This document shows, in pieces, positions 8,098 to 15,012 of a DNA stretch of 15,012 bases. Position 1 is the first letter of the stretch. The number at the start of each line of letters is the position of its first letter. Where the stretch lies: assembly GCA_002483765.1 (NCBI GenBank), contig DLIO01000121.1, forward strand, positions 1 to 15,012, in the 5' to 3' direction. This stretch comes from Lentisphaeria bacterium UBA7640 (GTDB lineage: Bacteria; Verrucomicrobiota; Lentisphaeria; Victivallales; Victivallaceae). The notes beneath the pieces were generated by a model. The model had not been told where the DNA came from. It did no database searches and worked only from the letters and a program-made list of their open reading frames with translations. The position numbers and the translations under genes were made by a program.

Positions 8098-9201
8098 TTA
8101 TTTTTTCCTAATTTCGACCTTAGTTCCCGGTACCACCTTGTGGTTACCGCTGGTAATGACATTTTCACCCGCGGTTAAGCCGGATTTAATAATTTGTTTA
8201 TCTCCAACCACTTCCGCAATGATAACGTCACGGCGTGTCGCGATATTATCCGCATCGAGTACATACACGTAACTTCCAGCACGGTCAGTTAGGATTGCCG
8301 ATAAAGGTACCCCGACCTGTTTATCAACACTTTTTTCCGACAATGAAACAGTAACATATCCGCCGGGGATTAGCATCATGTCCGGATTTTCGAAGGTTGC
8401 CCATATCGCGATCGTGCCAGTGCGTTCGTCGACTTTATTGTCTACTAATAAGATTTTCCCTTTTCCTTTGAACTGTTTTCCGTTTGCCATCGTGATCGAC
8501 ATTGACGCAGTCTCCTTCATCTCTTCATTAGTCTTAAAGAGATTAAGAAAATCACGTTCACTGATGTAATATTTTATATAGATAGGATCAACTTTGACGA
8601 TATTGGCAAGAGGTTCACTTGTACTATTAACAAAGTTACCGTAAGTGTAACGTATTTTGCCGATACGTCCGTCAATTGGCGCATAAATTTTAGTATATGA
8701 ATATTCATTTTCTGCTTGGGCTAAGGTTGCCTTAGCAGCATCATATCTTCCCTTGGTGAATGCAATTAATCGGGTTGCTTCTTCTAGGGTTGCGACTGAA
8801 ATTGTGTCTTTGTCTGCAAGCCCTTTTTGGCGTTTATAATTACTGGTGGCGAACTTTAATTCGGCTTCTATTTGGTCAAGTGTTGCTTTCGCTTGATCAA
8901 CTTCGGCCTTGTAAGTCGTATCTTCAATGGTCATTAACAGATCACCTTTTTTGACCATACCACCTTCAACAAAGTTTTGCGAAGTCAATATGCCTGCAAC
9001 TCGTGCTGGTAGTTGCACCTCTTCCGAAGCCGCGATATTGCCAACGTAATTTCTAACTGCTCGTTCTTCAACTACTTCGGCTTTCGCGATCCCCACCATC
9101 GGGGCTGGTTGTTGCGGACGTTGGGCAGACAAACTTCCAGTGCTTAATACCATGGCGGTCAAAAAATAAGCAGATTTGCTTTTTAATAATTTTCTCAACA
9201 T
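8098..9201 (-). CDS. RND efflux periplasmic adaptor (membrane fusion protein)
   Basis: This AcrA/MexA-type adaptor links the RND pump to an outer-membrane channel. It has 367 residues. A Sec signal peptide spans about 1-26 (basic start, hydrophobic core, cut near SLSA/Q); there is no lipobox, so unlike AcrA it is not lipid-anchored. The first half of the lipoyl-like domain (about 60-93, GGMVKKGDLLM) leads into a coiled-coil hairpin (about 95-168). The lipoyl return strand follows (YAPIDGRIG, 173-181), then a beta-barrel with the family signature VDERTGTIAIWATFENPD (257-274) and LIPGGYV (277-283). ATG 9201 is supported by AAAGGA about 8 nt upstream, inside the end of marR. The gap from marR is 5 nt and to the pump gene 1 nt, so coupled translation is likely. 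Confidence 0.93.
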   Translation of the reverse strand: MLRKLLKSKSAYFLTAMVLSTGSLSAQRPQQPAPMVGIAKAEVVEERAVRNYVGNIAASEEVQLPARVAGILTSQNFVEGGMVKKGDLLMTIEDTTYKAEVDQAKATLDQIEAELKFATSNYKRQKGLADKDTISVATLEEATRLIAFTKGRYDAAKATLAQAENEYSYTKIYAPIDGRIGKIRYTYGNFVNSTSEPLANIVKVDPIYIKYYISERDFLNLFKTNEEMKETASMSITMANGKQFKGKGKILLVDNKVDERTGTIAIWATFENPDMMLIPGGYVTVSLSEKSVDKQVGVPLSAILTDRAGSYVYVLDADNIATRRDVIIAEVVGDKQIIKSGLTAGENVITSGNHKVVPGTKVEIRKK

Positions 9202-9206
9202 TTATT

Positions 9207-9671
9207 TTATCCTTTATCTATAATTTTTTGGTATAATTTTTCTAACAATTCGTCAAGAAGGTTTTTCTCCTTCTCACTAAATTCCGTTGTTAATTCTTCG
9301 ATTTTACAGTTTAAAAACTCACCGACTTTATCTATCTCCTCCTTCATCTCTTTAGTCAGACGGATACAGACCTCTCGTCGATCACTTTGACTTTGGTTTC
9401 TCTCTAAAACACCTTTCTGAACTAACAAGTCAATCATCCCTGACGCGGCGGCGGCACTGACGTTGAGTTTTTGTGCTATTGCTTTCAACGTTACTCCTTC
9501 CGGATTTCTATCGGTCATAAATTTAATAATTCTGAAGGCTCTAAACTGACTGAAGGTTAACTCATTAAATAATTCACAAAATTCGGTTTTGTTGAGTTCT
9601 TCGGTCGCATCACGAAGGTAATCAGACATGACAAATAATTTTTTCCAAAGTCCGCAGTGTTGCGTTTCCAT
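9207..9671 (-). CDS. MarR-family transcriptional regulator
   Basis: This 154-residue winged-helix protein has the usual MarR size. A helical dimerisation region (1-55) precedes the helix-turn-helix (about 60-88, TLKAIAQKLNVSAAAASGMIDLLVQKG). The wing contains the SDRRE motif (97-100) characteristic of MarR proteins, and a C-terminal lysine/glutamate-rich helix closes the dimer domain. The family usually represses its own operon and is released by small phenolic or toxic ligands. Its position as first gene before the adaptor and pump suggests that it autoregulates this efflux operon. ATG 9671 has AAGGA 8 nt upstream; Met15 is a less supported alternative. No ligand can be inferred. Confidence 0.9.
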   Translation of the reverse strand: METQHCGLWKKLFVMSDYLRDATEELNKTEFCELFNELTFSQFRAFRIIKFMTDRNPEGVTLKAIAQKLNVSAAAASGMIDLLVQKGVLERNQSQSDRREVCIRLTKEMKEEIDKVGEFLNCKIEELTTEFSEKEKNLLDELLEKLYQKIIDKG

Positions 9672-9707
9672 GATTACATTCCTTCTATTATTAATTAGGG
9701 AACGTTA

Positions 9708-9735
9708 ACTATAATCGATTCCGAAGCAAATTCAA
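9708..9735 (-). promoter_or_regulatory. Candidate promoter of the marR-efflux operon
   Basis: On the - strand TTGAAT (9730-9735) and TATAGT (9708-9713) are 16 nt apart; the -10 matches 5 of 6 positions. The start of transcription would fall near 9701, giving a leader of about 30 nt before marR. The overlapping palindromic hexamers AACGTT (9701-9706) and GTTAAC (9704-9709) cover the -10/start region, where a MarR protein would be expected to bind. The operator role is inference. Confidence 0.5.
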
Positions 9736-9935
9736 GTCGACAAAGTGAAAGATTATGGAATATTTAAAGGCTGTGAAATTTTGTTATGACTTTAGGAAGT
9801 AAAGACAGAATAAAGAACTTCAAGGCTAAATATGAGTAAAGTATTTAGTCGCTGGACTGTTTTACCGGAAACTAAAGGAAGGAGGTCTTAAAAGAGCATA
9901 GTCGCGTAGGATTAGCTTTTTAAAACTAATAAAAA
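9736..9935. other. Intergenic stretch without recognisable gene
   Basis: Between the marR promoter and the tRNA gene I find only short + strand frames, of 15, 17 and 19 codons, without ribosome sites. A perfect Shine-Dalgarno-like AAGGAGGT (9879-9886) has no start codon at a usable distance. An imperfect inverted repeat, ATTAG...CTAAT, spans 9911-9930 just beyond the tRNA 3' end. The stretch may be a decayed gene or a leader remnant; nothing in it is firmly identifiable. Confidence 0.4.
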
Positions 9936-10012
9936 TGGTACACCCGAAGAGACTTGAACTCCTAACCTTCTGGTCCGTAGCCAGACGCTCTATCCAATTG
10001 AGCTACGGGTGC
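9936..10012 (-). tRNA. tRNA-Arg (anticodon ACG)
   Basis: This 77-nt cloverleaf reads on the - strand. The acceptor stem is GCACCCG with CGGGTGT (one G-U pair at the end). The D-stem GCTC/GAGC encloses AATTGGATA. The anticodon stem TCTGG/CCAGA encloses CTACGGA, placing ACG at 9976-9978. The 5-nt variable loop is AGGTT, the T-arm loop is TTCAAGT, and CCA is encoded in the gene. ACG identifies the arginine CGN-box isoacceptor whose first base is normally deaminated to inosine by TadA. It lies 103 nt downstream of the FAH-family gene in the same orientation. Confidence 0.97.
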
Positions 10013-10026
10013 ATCAAAGAACGATT

Positions 10027-10054
10027 AAAATACAACTATCTTAAAAATTTACAA
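10027..10054 (-). promoter_or_regulatory. Candidate tRNA-Arg promoter
   Basis: On the - strand TTGTAA (10049-10054) and TATTTT (10027-10032) are 16 nt apart, placing the transcription start a few nt before the mature 5' end at 10012. Both hexamers match consensus at only 4 of 6 positions in a very AT-rich stretch, so chance is possible. Confidence 0.3.
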
Positions 10055-10115
10055 GCTCTAAAATAAATAAATTTCAGTAACTTTTCCAGCCGCCTAGAAA
10101 TAATCTCTAACCTCA

Positions 10116-10766
10116 TTAAGCGAGTAGCCATGTATAACTGCCAAATTCGGGGGAAGATATTTTAATCAGTTCTCCTCTTTTTAACATTCCGACCCCTTCA
10201 GGAGTTCCGGTATAGATTAAATCTCCGGGCAACAGGCTCCAGTAACGTGAAATTTCTAAAATGATTTCAGGGATCTTGAAAATCATTTTGGCAGTATGTC
10301 CCTGTTGACGCATGACGCCGTTTACTTCGCAACTGAACGTCAAGTTATCGAGGTTGTGCGCGGCGGTGAGAGGGAACATTTCGCCGATTGGCGCGCTAAA
10401 ATCAAATCCTTTGCTTTTTTCCCATGGCAAGGATTTGGCGATTAAATTTTGTTGAAGTTCGCGCAAAGTAAGGTCTAATCCAATGCCCAAGCCAGCAATA
10501 AATTCACGGGCAGCAATCGTGTTTTCAGGAACTCCTGACTTGCCAATTAATACGACCAGTTCAGCTTCGAAATGGGGATTGCCACCGCAGCGTGGAAATG
10601 GTATTGTCGGCGTTTCTGGCGACAACAGCGCGGATGGCGGTTTGCAGAAAATTACTGGGAATTCTGGCGCATCATTGGATAACTCTTGAATGTGAGCGTG
10701 GTAATTGCGGCCGACACAAAAGATACGCTCTGAGCGATATTCCGTATTATTAACTTTGAATATCAT
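10116..10766 (-). CDS. Fumarylacetoacetate hydrolase family protein
   Basis: This 216-residue enzyme has the compact FAH fold of the FAHD1/YcgM type, whose members hydrolyse or decarboxylate beta-diketo acids such as acylpyruvates or oxaloacetate. The N-terminal motif IFCVGRNYHAHIQEL (15-29) contains the His25/Glu28 lid dyad. Metal ligands are Glu67 and Glu69 in HFEAELVVLIG and Asp98 in GLDLT. Lys118 follows in SLPWEKSKGFDFSAPIG, and the C-terminal GTPEGVGMLKRGE (187-199) closes the active site. All expected catalytic residues are present. Its ATG overlaps the TGA of the esterase gene (ATGA, 10763-10766), so the two are translationally coupled and probably act in one pathway. The actual substrate is unknown; degradation of a keto-acid is an inference from family. 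Confidence 0.92.
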   Translation of the reverse strand: MIFKVNNTEYRSERIFCVGRNYHAHIQELSNDAPEFPVIFCKPPSALLSPETPTIPFPRCGGNPHFEAELVVLIGKSGVPENTIAAREFIAGLGIGLDLTLRELQQNLIAKSLPWEKSKGFDFSAPIGEMFPLTAAHNLDNLTFSCEVNGVMRQQGHTAKMIFKIPEIILEISRYWSLLPGDLIYTGTPEGVGMLKRGELIKISSPEFGSYTWLLA

Positions 10767-11887
10767 GCCTGTACTCCGATTAAACTTTCAACGATGCTTT
10801 GCAAGTTTTCAGCAATTCGATAGAAACCTAAATCCGTTGGATGAACTCCATCAACGGTGCATTCCCAGTAATCGCGACCAAGTAGCGTGGAACCGTCAAG
10901 AAAATGGATGTTATGATCGCCAGCACAACGACGTCTTTCAACCTCAGCGATCTGAATCTGGGCATTTTTGAGCAGAGCTCGACTGGGGAATAATGGTTTG
11001 ACATCAATGGTGCAGTGATGCGCTTCCTTGCCAAAGCTAATTCTCGAGATTATCAAGATAGGCATTTGAGGATGTTTTGTGCGCAAGGTATCAATAAAAC
11101 GAGGAAGCAACTTTGCAAAGAGTTTGTAGTCCGAGCAATTAGCATCGCAGTCGATAATAAATAACGCTGGGTCAGAAATCTCGCTCAGTATTTTTGCCAT
11201 TTCAGTTTCACATTTGCCATTACCGGAGTAACCTTGATTTAAAAACTCAACGTTAAGTTTGCGGCTTAAGATATTGCTAAAAGCCATTCCTGGTCGCGAA
11301 GCGCAACCGCCTTGAGTTATCGAGGTTCCGTAAATAACGACTGGGCGCGGGACTGAAAATGCAACTGGCTCCTCAGTTTTGGCATCCGCTTCCAGGCCAA
11401 TTTTAAGTGATTTGACCCCGTTATAAAGCGGGAAGTTGAGTACGAAATCACGCATCACACTGTCATGAACATTCATCATCTCAGTTATATAACTACCAGT
11501 GTGAGTAGACTGGCGGAGCACAGAGTAGAAGCGCTCACTTCCTGGCTTGCCGATGTACAAATCAAACCCACTCATACCAGTATCTGGCATATGATCCATG
11601 CGTCCGATATTCAGTATCTCAACTTTCAATGAAATACGTTTTGAGTCTGAGCGGAAACGGATCTGACCGCCGGCGGTGTGGTTGCACAACGCCTCGACGT
11701 TTTCACTGATTGGATATTTTGGGCTCATTGGTAAGCGTCTAAAAACTTGGTCTTGGTCGTGCCAATAAAAGCCACATAGTCGGAACGGTTTTTCTGCAGG
11801 ATTATGCCAAAGTAAGCCGTTTTCATCTGGCTCACATATCTTCATGTTTTCATCTAAATCGCTAATGTTTTGCTGGTCTTTGCGCAT
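10763..11887 (-). CDS. SGNH/GDSL-type esterase with N-terminal GxDLY domain
   Basis: This protein of 374 residues looks like a two-domain hydrolase. The N-terminal beta-rich part (about 20-175) contains the GFDLY motif (107-111) typical of the GxDLY domain that precedes SGNH esterases. The C-terminal part (about 180-370) carries the SGNH blocks: YGTSITQGG with nucleophile Ser189 (block I), GYSGNG (219-224, block II), DCDANC with Asn250 (block III) and DGVHPTDLGF with Asp346/His349 (block V). Relatives are thought to remove acyl groups from carbohydrates or other small esters; the substrate here is unknown. No signal peptide is visible, so it is probably cytoplasmic. ATG 11887 has AGGAG about 7 nt upstream. 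It overlaps the FAH-family gene by 4 nt and diverges from uvrA. Confidence 0.88.
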   Translation of the reverse strand: MRKDQQNISDLDENMKICEPDENGLLWHNPAEKPFRLCGFYWHDQDQVFRRLPMSPKYPISENVEALCNHTAGGQIRFRSDSKRISLKVEILNIGRMDHMPDTGMSGFDLYIGKPGSERFYSVLRQSTHTGSYITEMMNVHDSVMRDFVLNFPLYNGVKSLKIGLEADAKTEEPVAFSVPRPVVIYGTSITQGGCASRPGMAFSNILSRKLNVEFLNQGYSGNGKCETEMAKILSEISDPALFIIDCDANCSDYKLFAKLLPRFIDTLRTKHPQMPILIISRISFGKEAHHCTIDVKPLFPSRALLKNAQIQIAEVERRRCAGDHNIHFLDGSTLLGRDYWECTVDGVHPTDLGFYRIAENLQSIVESLIGVQA

Positions 11888-11924
11888 TGAAAATCTCCTG
11901 GGATGGTGGTGTTATAATCCAGTT

Positions 11925-11952
11925 AATTTAGCAGTTCAGAAGGTTGAGTCAA
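11925..11952 (-). promoter_or_regulatory. Candidate promoter of the esterase-FAH operon
   Basis: On the - strand TTGACT (11947-11952, 5 of 6) and TAAATT (11925-11930, 4 of 6) are 16 nt apart. The start of transcription would be near 11918, about 30 nt before the esterase ATG. It lies back to back with the uvrA promoter candidate. Confidence 0.45.
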
Positions 11953-11964
11953 ACCACTTTTGTG

Positions 11965-11992
11965 TTGTTTTACTGATTCAATGGGATATATT
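11965..11992 (+). promoter_or_regulatory. Candidate uvrA promoter
   Basis: TTGTTT (11965-11970) and TATATT (11987-11992) are 16 nt apart; the -10 matches 5 of 6 positions. Transcription would begin about 20 nt before the uvrA ATG at 12020. This rules against the alternative TTG start at 11960, which would lie upstream of the transcript. I see no LexA-type CTG-N10-CAG box or GAAC-N4-GTTC box here. Confidence 0.4.
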
Positions 11993-12019
11993 AATGATTC
12001 TTTTTTACACGGGAAAACC

Positions 12020-14932
12020 ATGAATAGCAATGACAAGATCATCATCAGGGGTGCTCGCCAGCACAACCTGAAAAATATTAATGTTGAAATTCCACGCAAT
12101 CGTATGACTGTAATTACCGGCCTCAGCGGTTCGGGTAAGTCATCGCTTGCGTTCGATACTCTTTATGCGGAAGGGCAACGTCGTTACGTCGAAAGTTTGT
12201 CGGCGTATGCGCGGATGTTTCTCGACCGCTTACAGAAACCTAAAGTAGGTTCAATTACTGGTTTATCGCCGGCAATTGCCATTGAACAGCGTCATGCTGG
12301 CTCAAACCCGCGTTCTACCGTTGCGACTACAACTGAAATTTACGATTACTTGCGCCTGCTTTATGCGCACGCTGGCACGCCACATTGTCCGCAATGCGGA
12401 CGTGAACTCAAGCCACAGACCCCTGAGTCAATCTGTGATAAAATTATGAAGTTACCGGGAAATCGCCGGTTGATGTTGCTGGCGCCGTATGTAACCGGCG
12501 CTAAAGGTGAACATCGCGATACTATTGAAAAAATTCGTTCTGAAGGCTTTGTCCGCTTGCGTATAGATGGACAGTTCTATGCCATCGATGATAAATTAAA
12601 GCCGTTGGCCAAAACTATTCGTCATACCATTGAGGCGGTGGTGGATCGTTTAGTTACCGGCAATATTGATCGGGCAAGACTCAATGATTCAGTCGAACTC
12701 GCGCTTAAACACGGTGACGGAGTTATTAATCTTTTACTGGAAAAACCAGATACCAAAGATGAATGGGATGAAGAGATGATTTCGGAACACCTCGCCTGCG
12801 TCGAATGCGGAGTCAGCTTCGGGCAGTTATTGCCGCGCAACTTCTCTTTTAACAGCCCATACGGCGCTTGCGCTCAATGTCATGGGTTGGGTGTGAAACT
12901 GGTTATGGATCCCAATTTGGTGATTCCCGACGACTCCGTGTCGATACGTAATGGCGCAATCCCTGCTTGGCGTCGTGGACCACGACACCTGATAATTTAT
13001 TATAATATGATTTTACGCAAGCTTTCTGAATGGGCCGATTGCCCGGAAATGCTGAACAAACCATTTCGCGATTTGCCGGAGAATATTAAAAATATGATTC
13101 TTAACGGCACAGGAAAAAAACCGTTGGAATTTGATTATAATATCAGAGGACGAAAGTTTTCATGGAAAAAACCGTTTGAAGGTGTTTTGGCAAATCTCAA
13201 CCGGCGTTTTGAGGAAACGGAAAGCGACAGTGTTCGCGAACGGCTCAAAAAACTTCAAGGCCGTACTATTTGTCCTTCTTGTAATGGTTCACGGTTAAAT
13301 AAGGTGAGCTTAGCAGTGACGGTCGGCGACATGCCAATTGATCAATTCAATGCACTACCGGTTGAAAATGCACTTGAGTTTATGTCAAAGCTCAGGCTGG
13401 ATGCTGAAAAAACGGTTATCGCCGAGGATGTCGTTAAAGAGGTCAAAGAACGTCTTACTTTTCTTAATGATGTTGGCTTATCGTATTTGAGTTTGGATCG
13501 CGAAAGTGGAACACTTTCAGGCGGAGAAGCACAACGCATACGTTTGGCAACTCAACTGGGTTGTGGCTTGGTTGGCGTGCTCTACATTCTCGACGAACCA
13601 AGTATTGGCTTGCATCAGCGCGACAACGACCGGTTGTTGGCGACTTTAGAACGGCTTCGTGATCTTGGAAACACCGTAATAGTCGTAGAACACGACCTTG
13701 ATACTATTTGGCGAGCAGATTATGTGCTTGATCTCGGGCCTGGTGCTGGCGTTCACGGTGGTGAAATCGTTGCCGCAGGGCCGCCCAGCGAGATCGTCAA
13801 AGTTGAGAAAAACTCGCCGACTGCTGATTTTATGGCTGGACGTCGCTCTATCCAGATCCCAACTTCACGTTTAGCAGGTAATGGCGAGAGCATTGTAATT
13901 CGAGGTGCCGCACAAAACAATCTCAAGAATATTGATGTGACGTTGCCGCTTGGCACGTTTATTTGTGTGGCCGGTGTATCAGGGTCAGGCAAATCTTCTT
14001 TAATAAATGAAGTTTTAATCAAGGCGTTAAACCGGCATTTTGGTCTTTGTAACGACAATATACCTGGCAAGCATCGAACTATTACTGGGCTTGAACATAT
14101 CACCAAGGCAATTGTCATAGACCAAAGCCCAATCGGGCGTACACCACGCTCGAATGCAGTTACCTACACGGATGCTTTTAACCATATTCGCGCGCTATTT
14201 GCTGAATTGCCGGAATCCAAAATTCGTGGATTCAAGCCGGGGCGTTTTAGCTTCAACGTCAAAGGTGGTCGCTGTGAGGAGTGCAAAGGCGATGGAATAA
14301 AGAAAATTGAAATGCAATTTTTATCCGATGTTTATGTTCAATGCTCCGCATGTAACGGCCGCCGTTTTAATCAAGAAACGCTTTCAATACTCTATAAGCG
14401 CAGAAGCATTGCTGATGTGTTGGAGATGACTGTTGACGAAGCAGTTGGTTTTTTTGACGCACATCCGGCATTGTCGCGAAAATTACGGATGTTACAGGAA
14501 GTTGGACTGGGTTATATTGAGCTCGGCCAACCGGCAACCACGCTGTCTGGTGGTGAAGCTCAGCGTGTGAAGTTAGCATCAGAACTCGCACGAATTCCGC
14601 GTGGGCATACACTCTATATTTTGGACGAACCGACTACTGGACTTCATCTGGCGGATATTGAACAACTACTTAAAGTGTTGATGCGGCTTCGTGACGCTGG
14701 CAATACTGTTTTGGTGATTGAACACAATTTGGATGTTATTAAAGTTGCCGATTATCTGATCGATTTGGGGCCTGAAGGCGGTAGTCATGGCGGTAAATTG
14801 ATTGCTTGCGGTACTCCAGAGGCTGTGGCGGCGGTTAAAAAATCACACACTGGGCATTATTTAGTAGAGTCGGTCGGGATTATTCCTGATAAATTAAAAA
14901 AGAGAAGAAGGGAAAAGCCTGATGTTAAATGA
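12020..14932 (+). CDS. uvrA: Excinuclease ABC subunit A
   Basis: UvrA is the damage-sensing ATPase of nucleotide excision repair; as a dimer it loads UvrB onto distorted DNA. From ATG 12020 it has 970 residues and two complete ABC modules. Module 1 has Walker A GLSGSGKSS (34-42), signature LSGGEAQR (499-506) and Walker B ILDEP (523-527). Module 2 has Walker A GVSGSGKSS (652-660), LSGGEAQR (842-849) and ILDEP (867-871). Zinc-binding pairs are visible at Cys260/263 with Cys284/287 and at Cys752/755 with Cys775/778; further CPxC pairs are at 123-126 and 418-421. All these motifs look intact. I chose ATG 12020 because the ORGs-wide UvrA start shortly before IIIRGARQHNLKNI fits it and GGGA lies about 7 nt upstream; the frame extends to a TTG at 11960. 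It overlaps the next open frame by 11 nt. Confidence 0.97.
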   Translation: MNSNDKIIIRGARQHNLKNINVEIPRNRMTVITGLSGSGKSSLAFDTLYAEGQRRYVESLSAYARMFLDRLQKPKVGSITGLSPAIAIEQRHAGSNPRSTVATTTEIYDYLRLLYAHAGTPHCPQCGRELKPQTPESICDKIMKLPGNRRLMLLAPYVTGAKGEHRDTIEKIRSEGFVRLRIDGQFYAIDDKLKPLAKTIRHTIEAVVDRLVTGNIDRARLNDSVELALKHGDGVINLLLEKPDTKDEWDEEMISEHLACVECGVSFGQLLPRNFSFNSPYGACAQCHGLGVKLVMDPNLVIPDDSVSIRNGAIPAWRRGPRHLIIYYNMILRKLSEWADCPEMLNKPFRDLPENIKNMILNGTGKKPLEFDYNIRGRKFSWKKPFEGVLANLNRRFEETESDSVRERLKKLQGRTICPSCNGSRLNKVSLAVTVGDMPIDQFNALPVENALEFMSKLRLDAEKTVIAEDVVKEVKERLTFLNDVGLSYLSLDRESGTLSGGEAQRIRLATQLGCGLVGVLYILDEPSIGLHQRDNDRLLATLERLRDLGNTVIVVEHDLDTIWRADYVLDLGPGAGVHGGEIVAAGPPSEIVKVEKNSPTADFMAGRRSIQIPTSRLAGNGESIVIRGAAQNNLKNIDVTLPLGTFICVAGVSGSGKSSLINEVLIKALNRHFGLCNDNIPGKHRTITGLEHITKAIVIDQSPIGRTPRSNAVTYTDAFNHIRALFAELPESKIRGFKPGRFSFNVKGGRCEECKGDGIKKIEMQFLSDVYVQCSACNGRRFNQETLSILYKRRSIADVLEMTVDEAVGFFDAHPALSRKLRMLQEVGLGYIELGQPATTLSGGEAQRVKLASELARIPRGHTLYILDEPTTGLHLADIEQLLKVLMRLRDAGNTVLVIEHNLDVIKVADYLIDLGPEGGSHGGKLIACGTPEAVAAVKKSHTGHYLVESVGIIPDKLKKRRREKPDVK

Positions 14933-15012
14933 GACGATTAATTCTAGTGGTGGAATTGCACTTCAGGTTTTCTATGCAATTTTAGAAACATTTTCAGAGA
15001 CATCCCATAACT
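14922..15012 (+). CDS. Partial open frame after uvrA, unknown
   Basis: An ATG at 14922, preceded by AAGGGA about 8 nt upstream, opens a frame with no stop up to the window edge, giving 30 residues (MLNETINSSGGIALQVFYAI...). It overlaps the end of uvrA by 11 nt in another frame, as co-translated genes often do. The fragment is too short to assign a family. A competing ATG at 14929, which overlaps the uvrA TGA, closes after 18 codons. Confidence 0.45.
   Translation, partial: MLNETINSSGGIALQVFYAILETFSETSHN

Noticed and set aside
8094..8168. Longer N-terminus of the RND pump starting at 8168
   Set aside because: It would overlap the adaptor gene by about 70 nt and add residues unlike any RND N-terminus. 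The ATG at 8094-8096, 1 nt after the adaptor stop, has a ribosome site and gives a canonical start.
11960..12019. TTG start giving 20 extra residues on UvrA
   Set aside because: The added residues (MCCFTDSMGYIND...) do not belong to UvrA, and the best promoter candidate lies inside this stretch.

Overview
The window is bacterial chromosome with high coding density and no phage, insertion-sequence or CRISPR signature. Three traits point towards the PVC group, possibly Lentisphaerota (Victivallis-like): a type III glutamine synthetase, a GxDLY-plus-SGNH esterase, and AT-biased intergenic DNA with moderately GC-balanced genes. This placement is inferred from family distribution only and is tentative. 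The signal peptides, lipoprotein and RND pump indicate a two-membrane cell envelope.

Layout, left to right. (1) Positions 1-178 are non-coding, with a repeated TGTACG-core motif and an intrinsic terminator; a short unrecognised two-helix membrane protein follows on the + strand (209-559). (2) On the - strand lies an apparent three-gene operon, glnN (4717->2579), a small lipoprotein (2557->2126) and a phosphomannomutase/phosphoglucomutase (2083->767). It is bounded on both sides by near-identical 31-bp GC-alternating palindromes (683-713 and 4824-4854). (3) Next on the - strand is a compact efflux operon: marR regulator (9671->9207), periplasmic adaptor (9201->8098) and RND inner-membrane pump (8096->4941), with gaps of 5 and 1 nt. 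No outer-membrane channel gene is present in the window. (4) A 444-bp gap between protein genes carries a tRNA-Arg(ACG) gene on the - strand (9936-10012) and otherwise only a marR promoter candidate and unexplained sequence. (5) A translationally coupled pair on the - strand, an SGNH/GDSL-type esterase (11887->10763) and a fumarylacetoacetate-hydrolase-family enzyme (10766->10116), shares an ATGA overlap. (6) Divergent from it on the + strand is uvrA (12020-14932). It overlaps the start of a further open frame (14922 onward) that runs off the window.

The genes mostly serve independent jobs: nitrogen assimilation and sugar-phosphate interconversion, drug or toxic-compound export under local MarR control, a small catabolic pair, and nucleotide excision repair. 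I see no convincing new multi-gene system. The items most worth follow-up are the two-copy 31-bp palindrome, the TGTACG motif cluster, the glnN-lipoprotein-PMM linkage and the esterase/FAH pairing.
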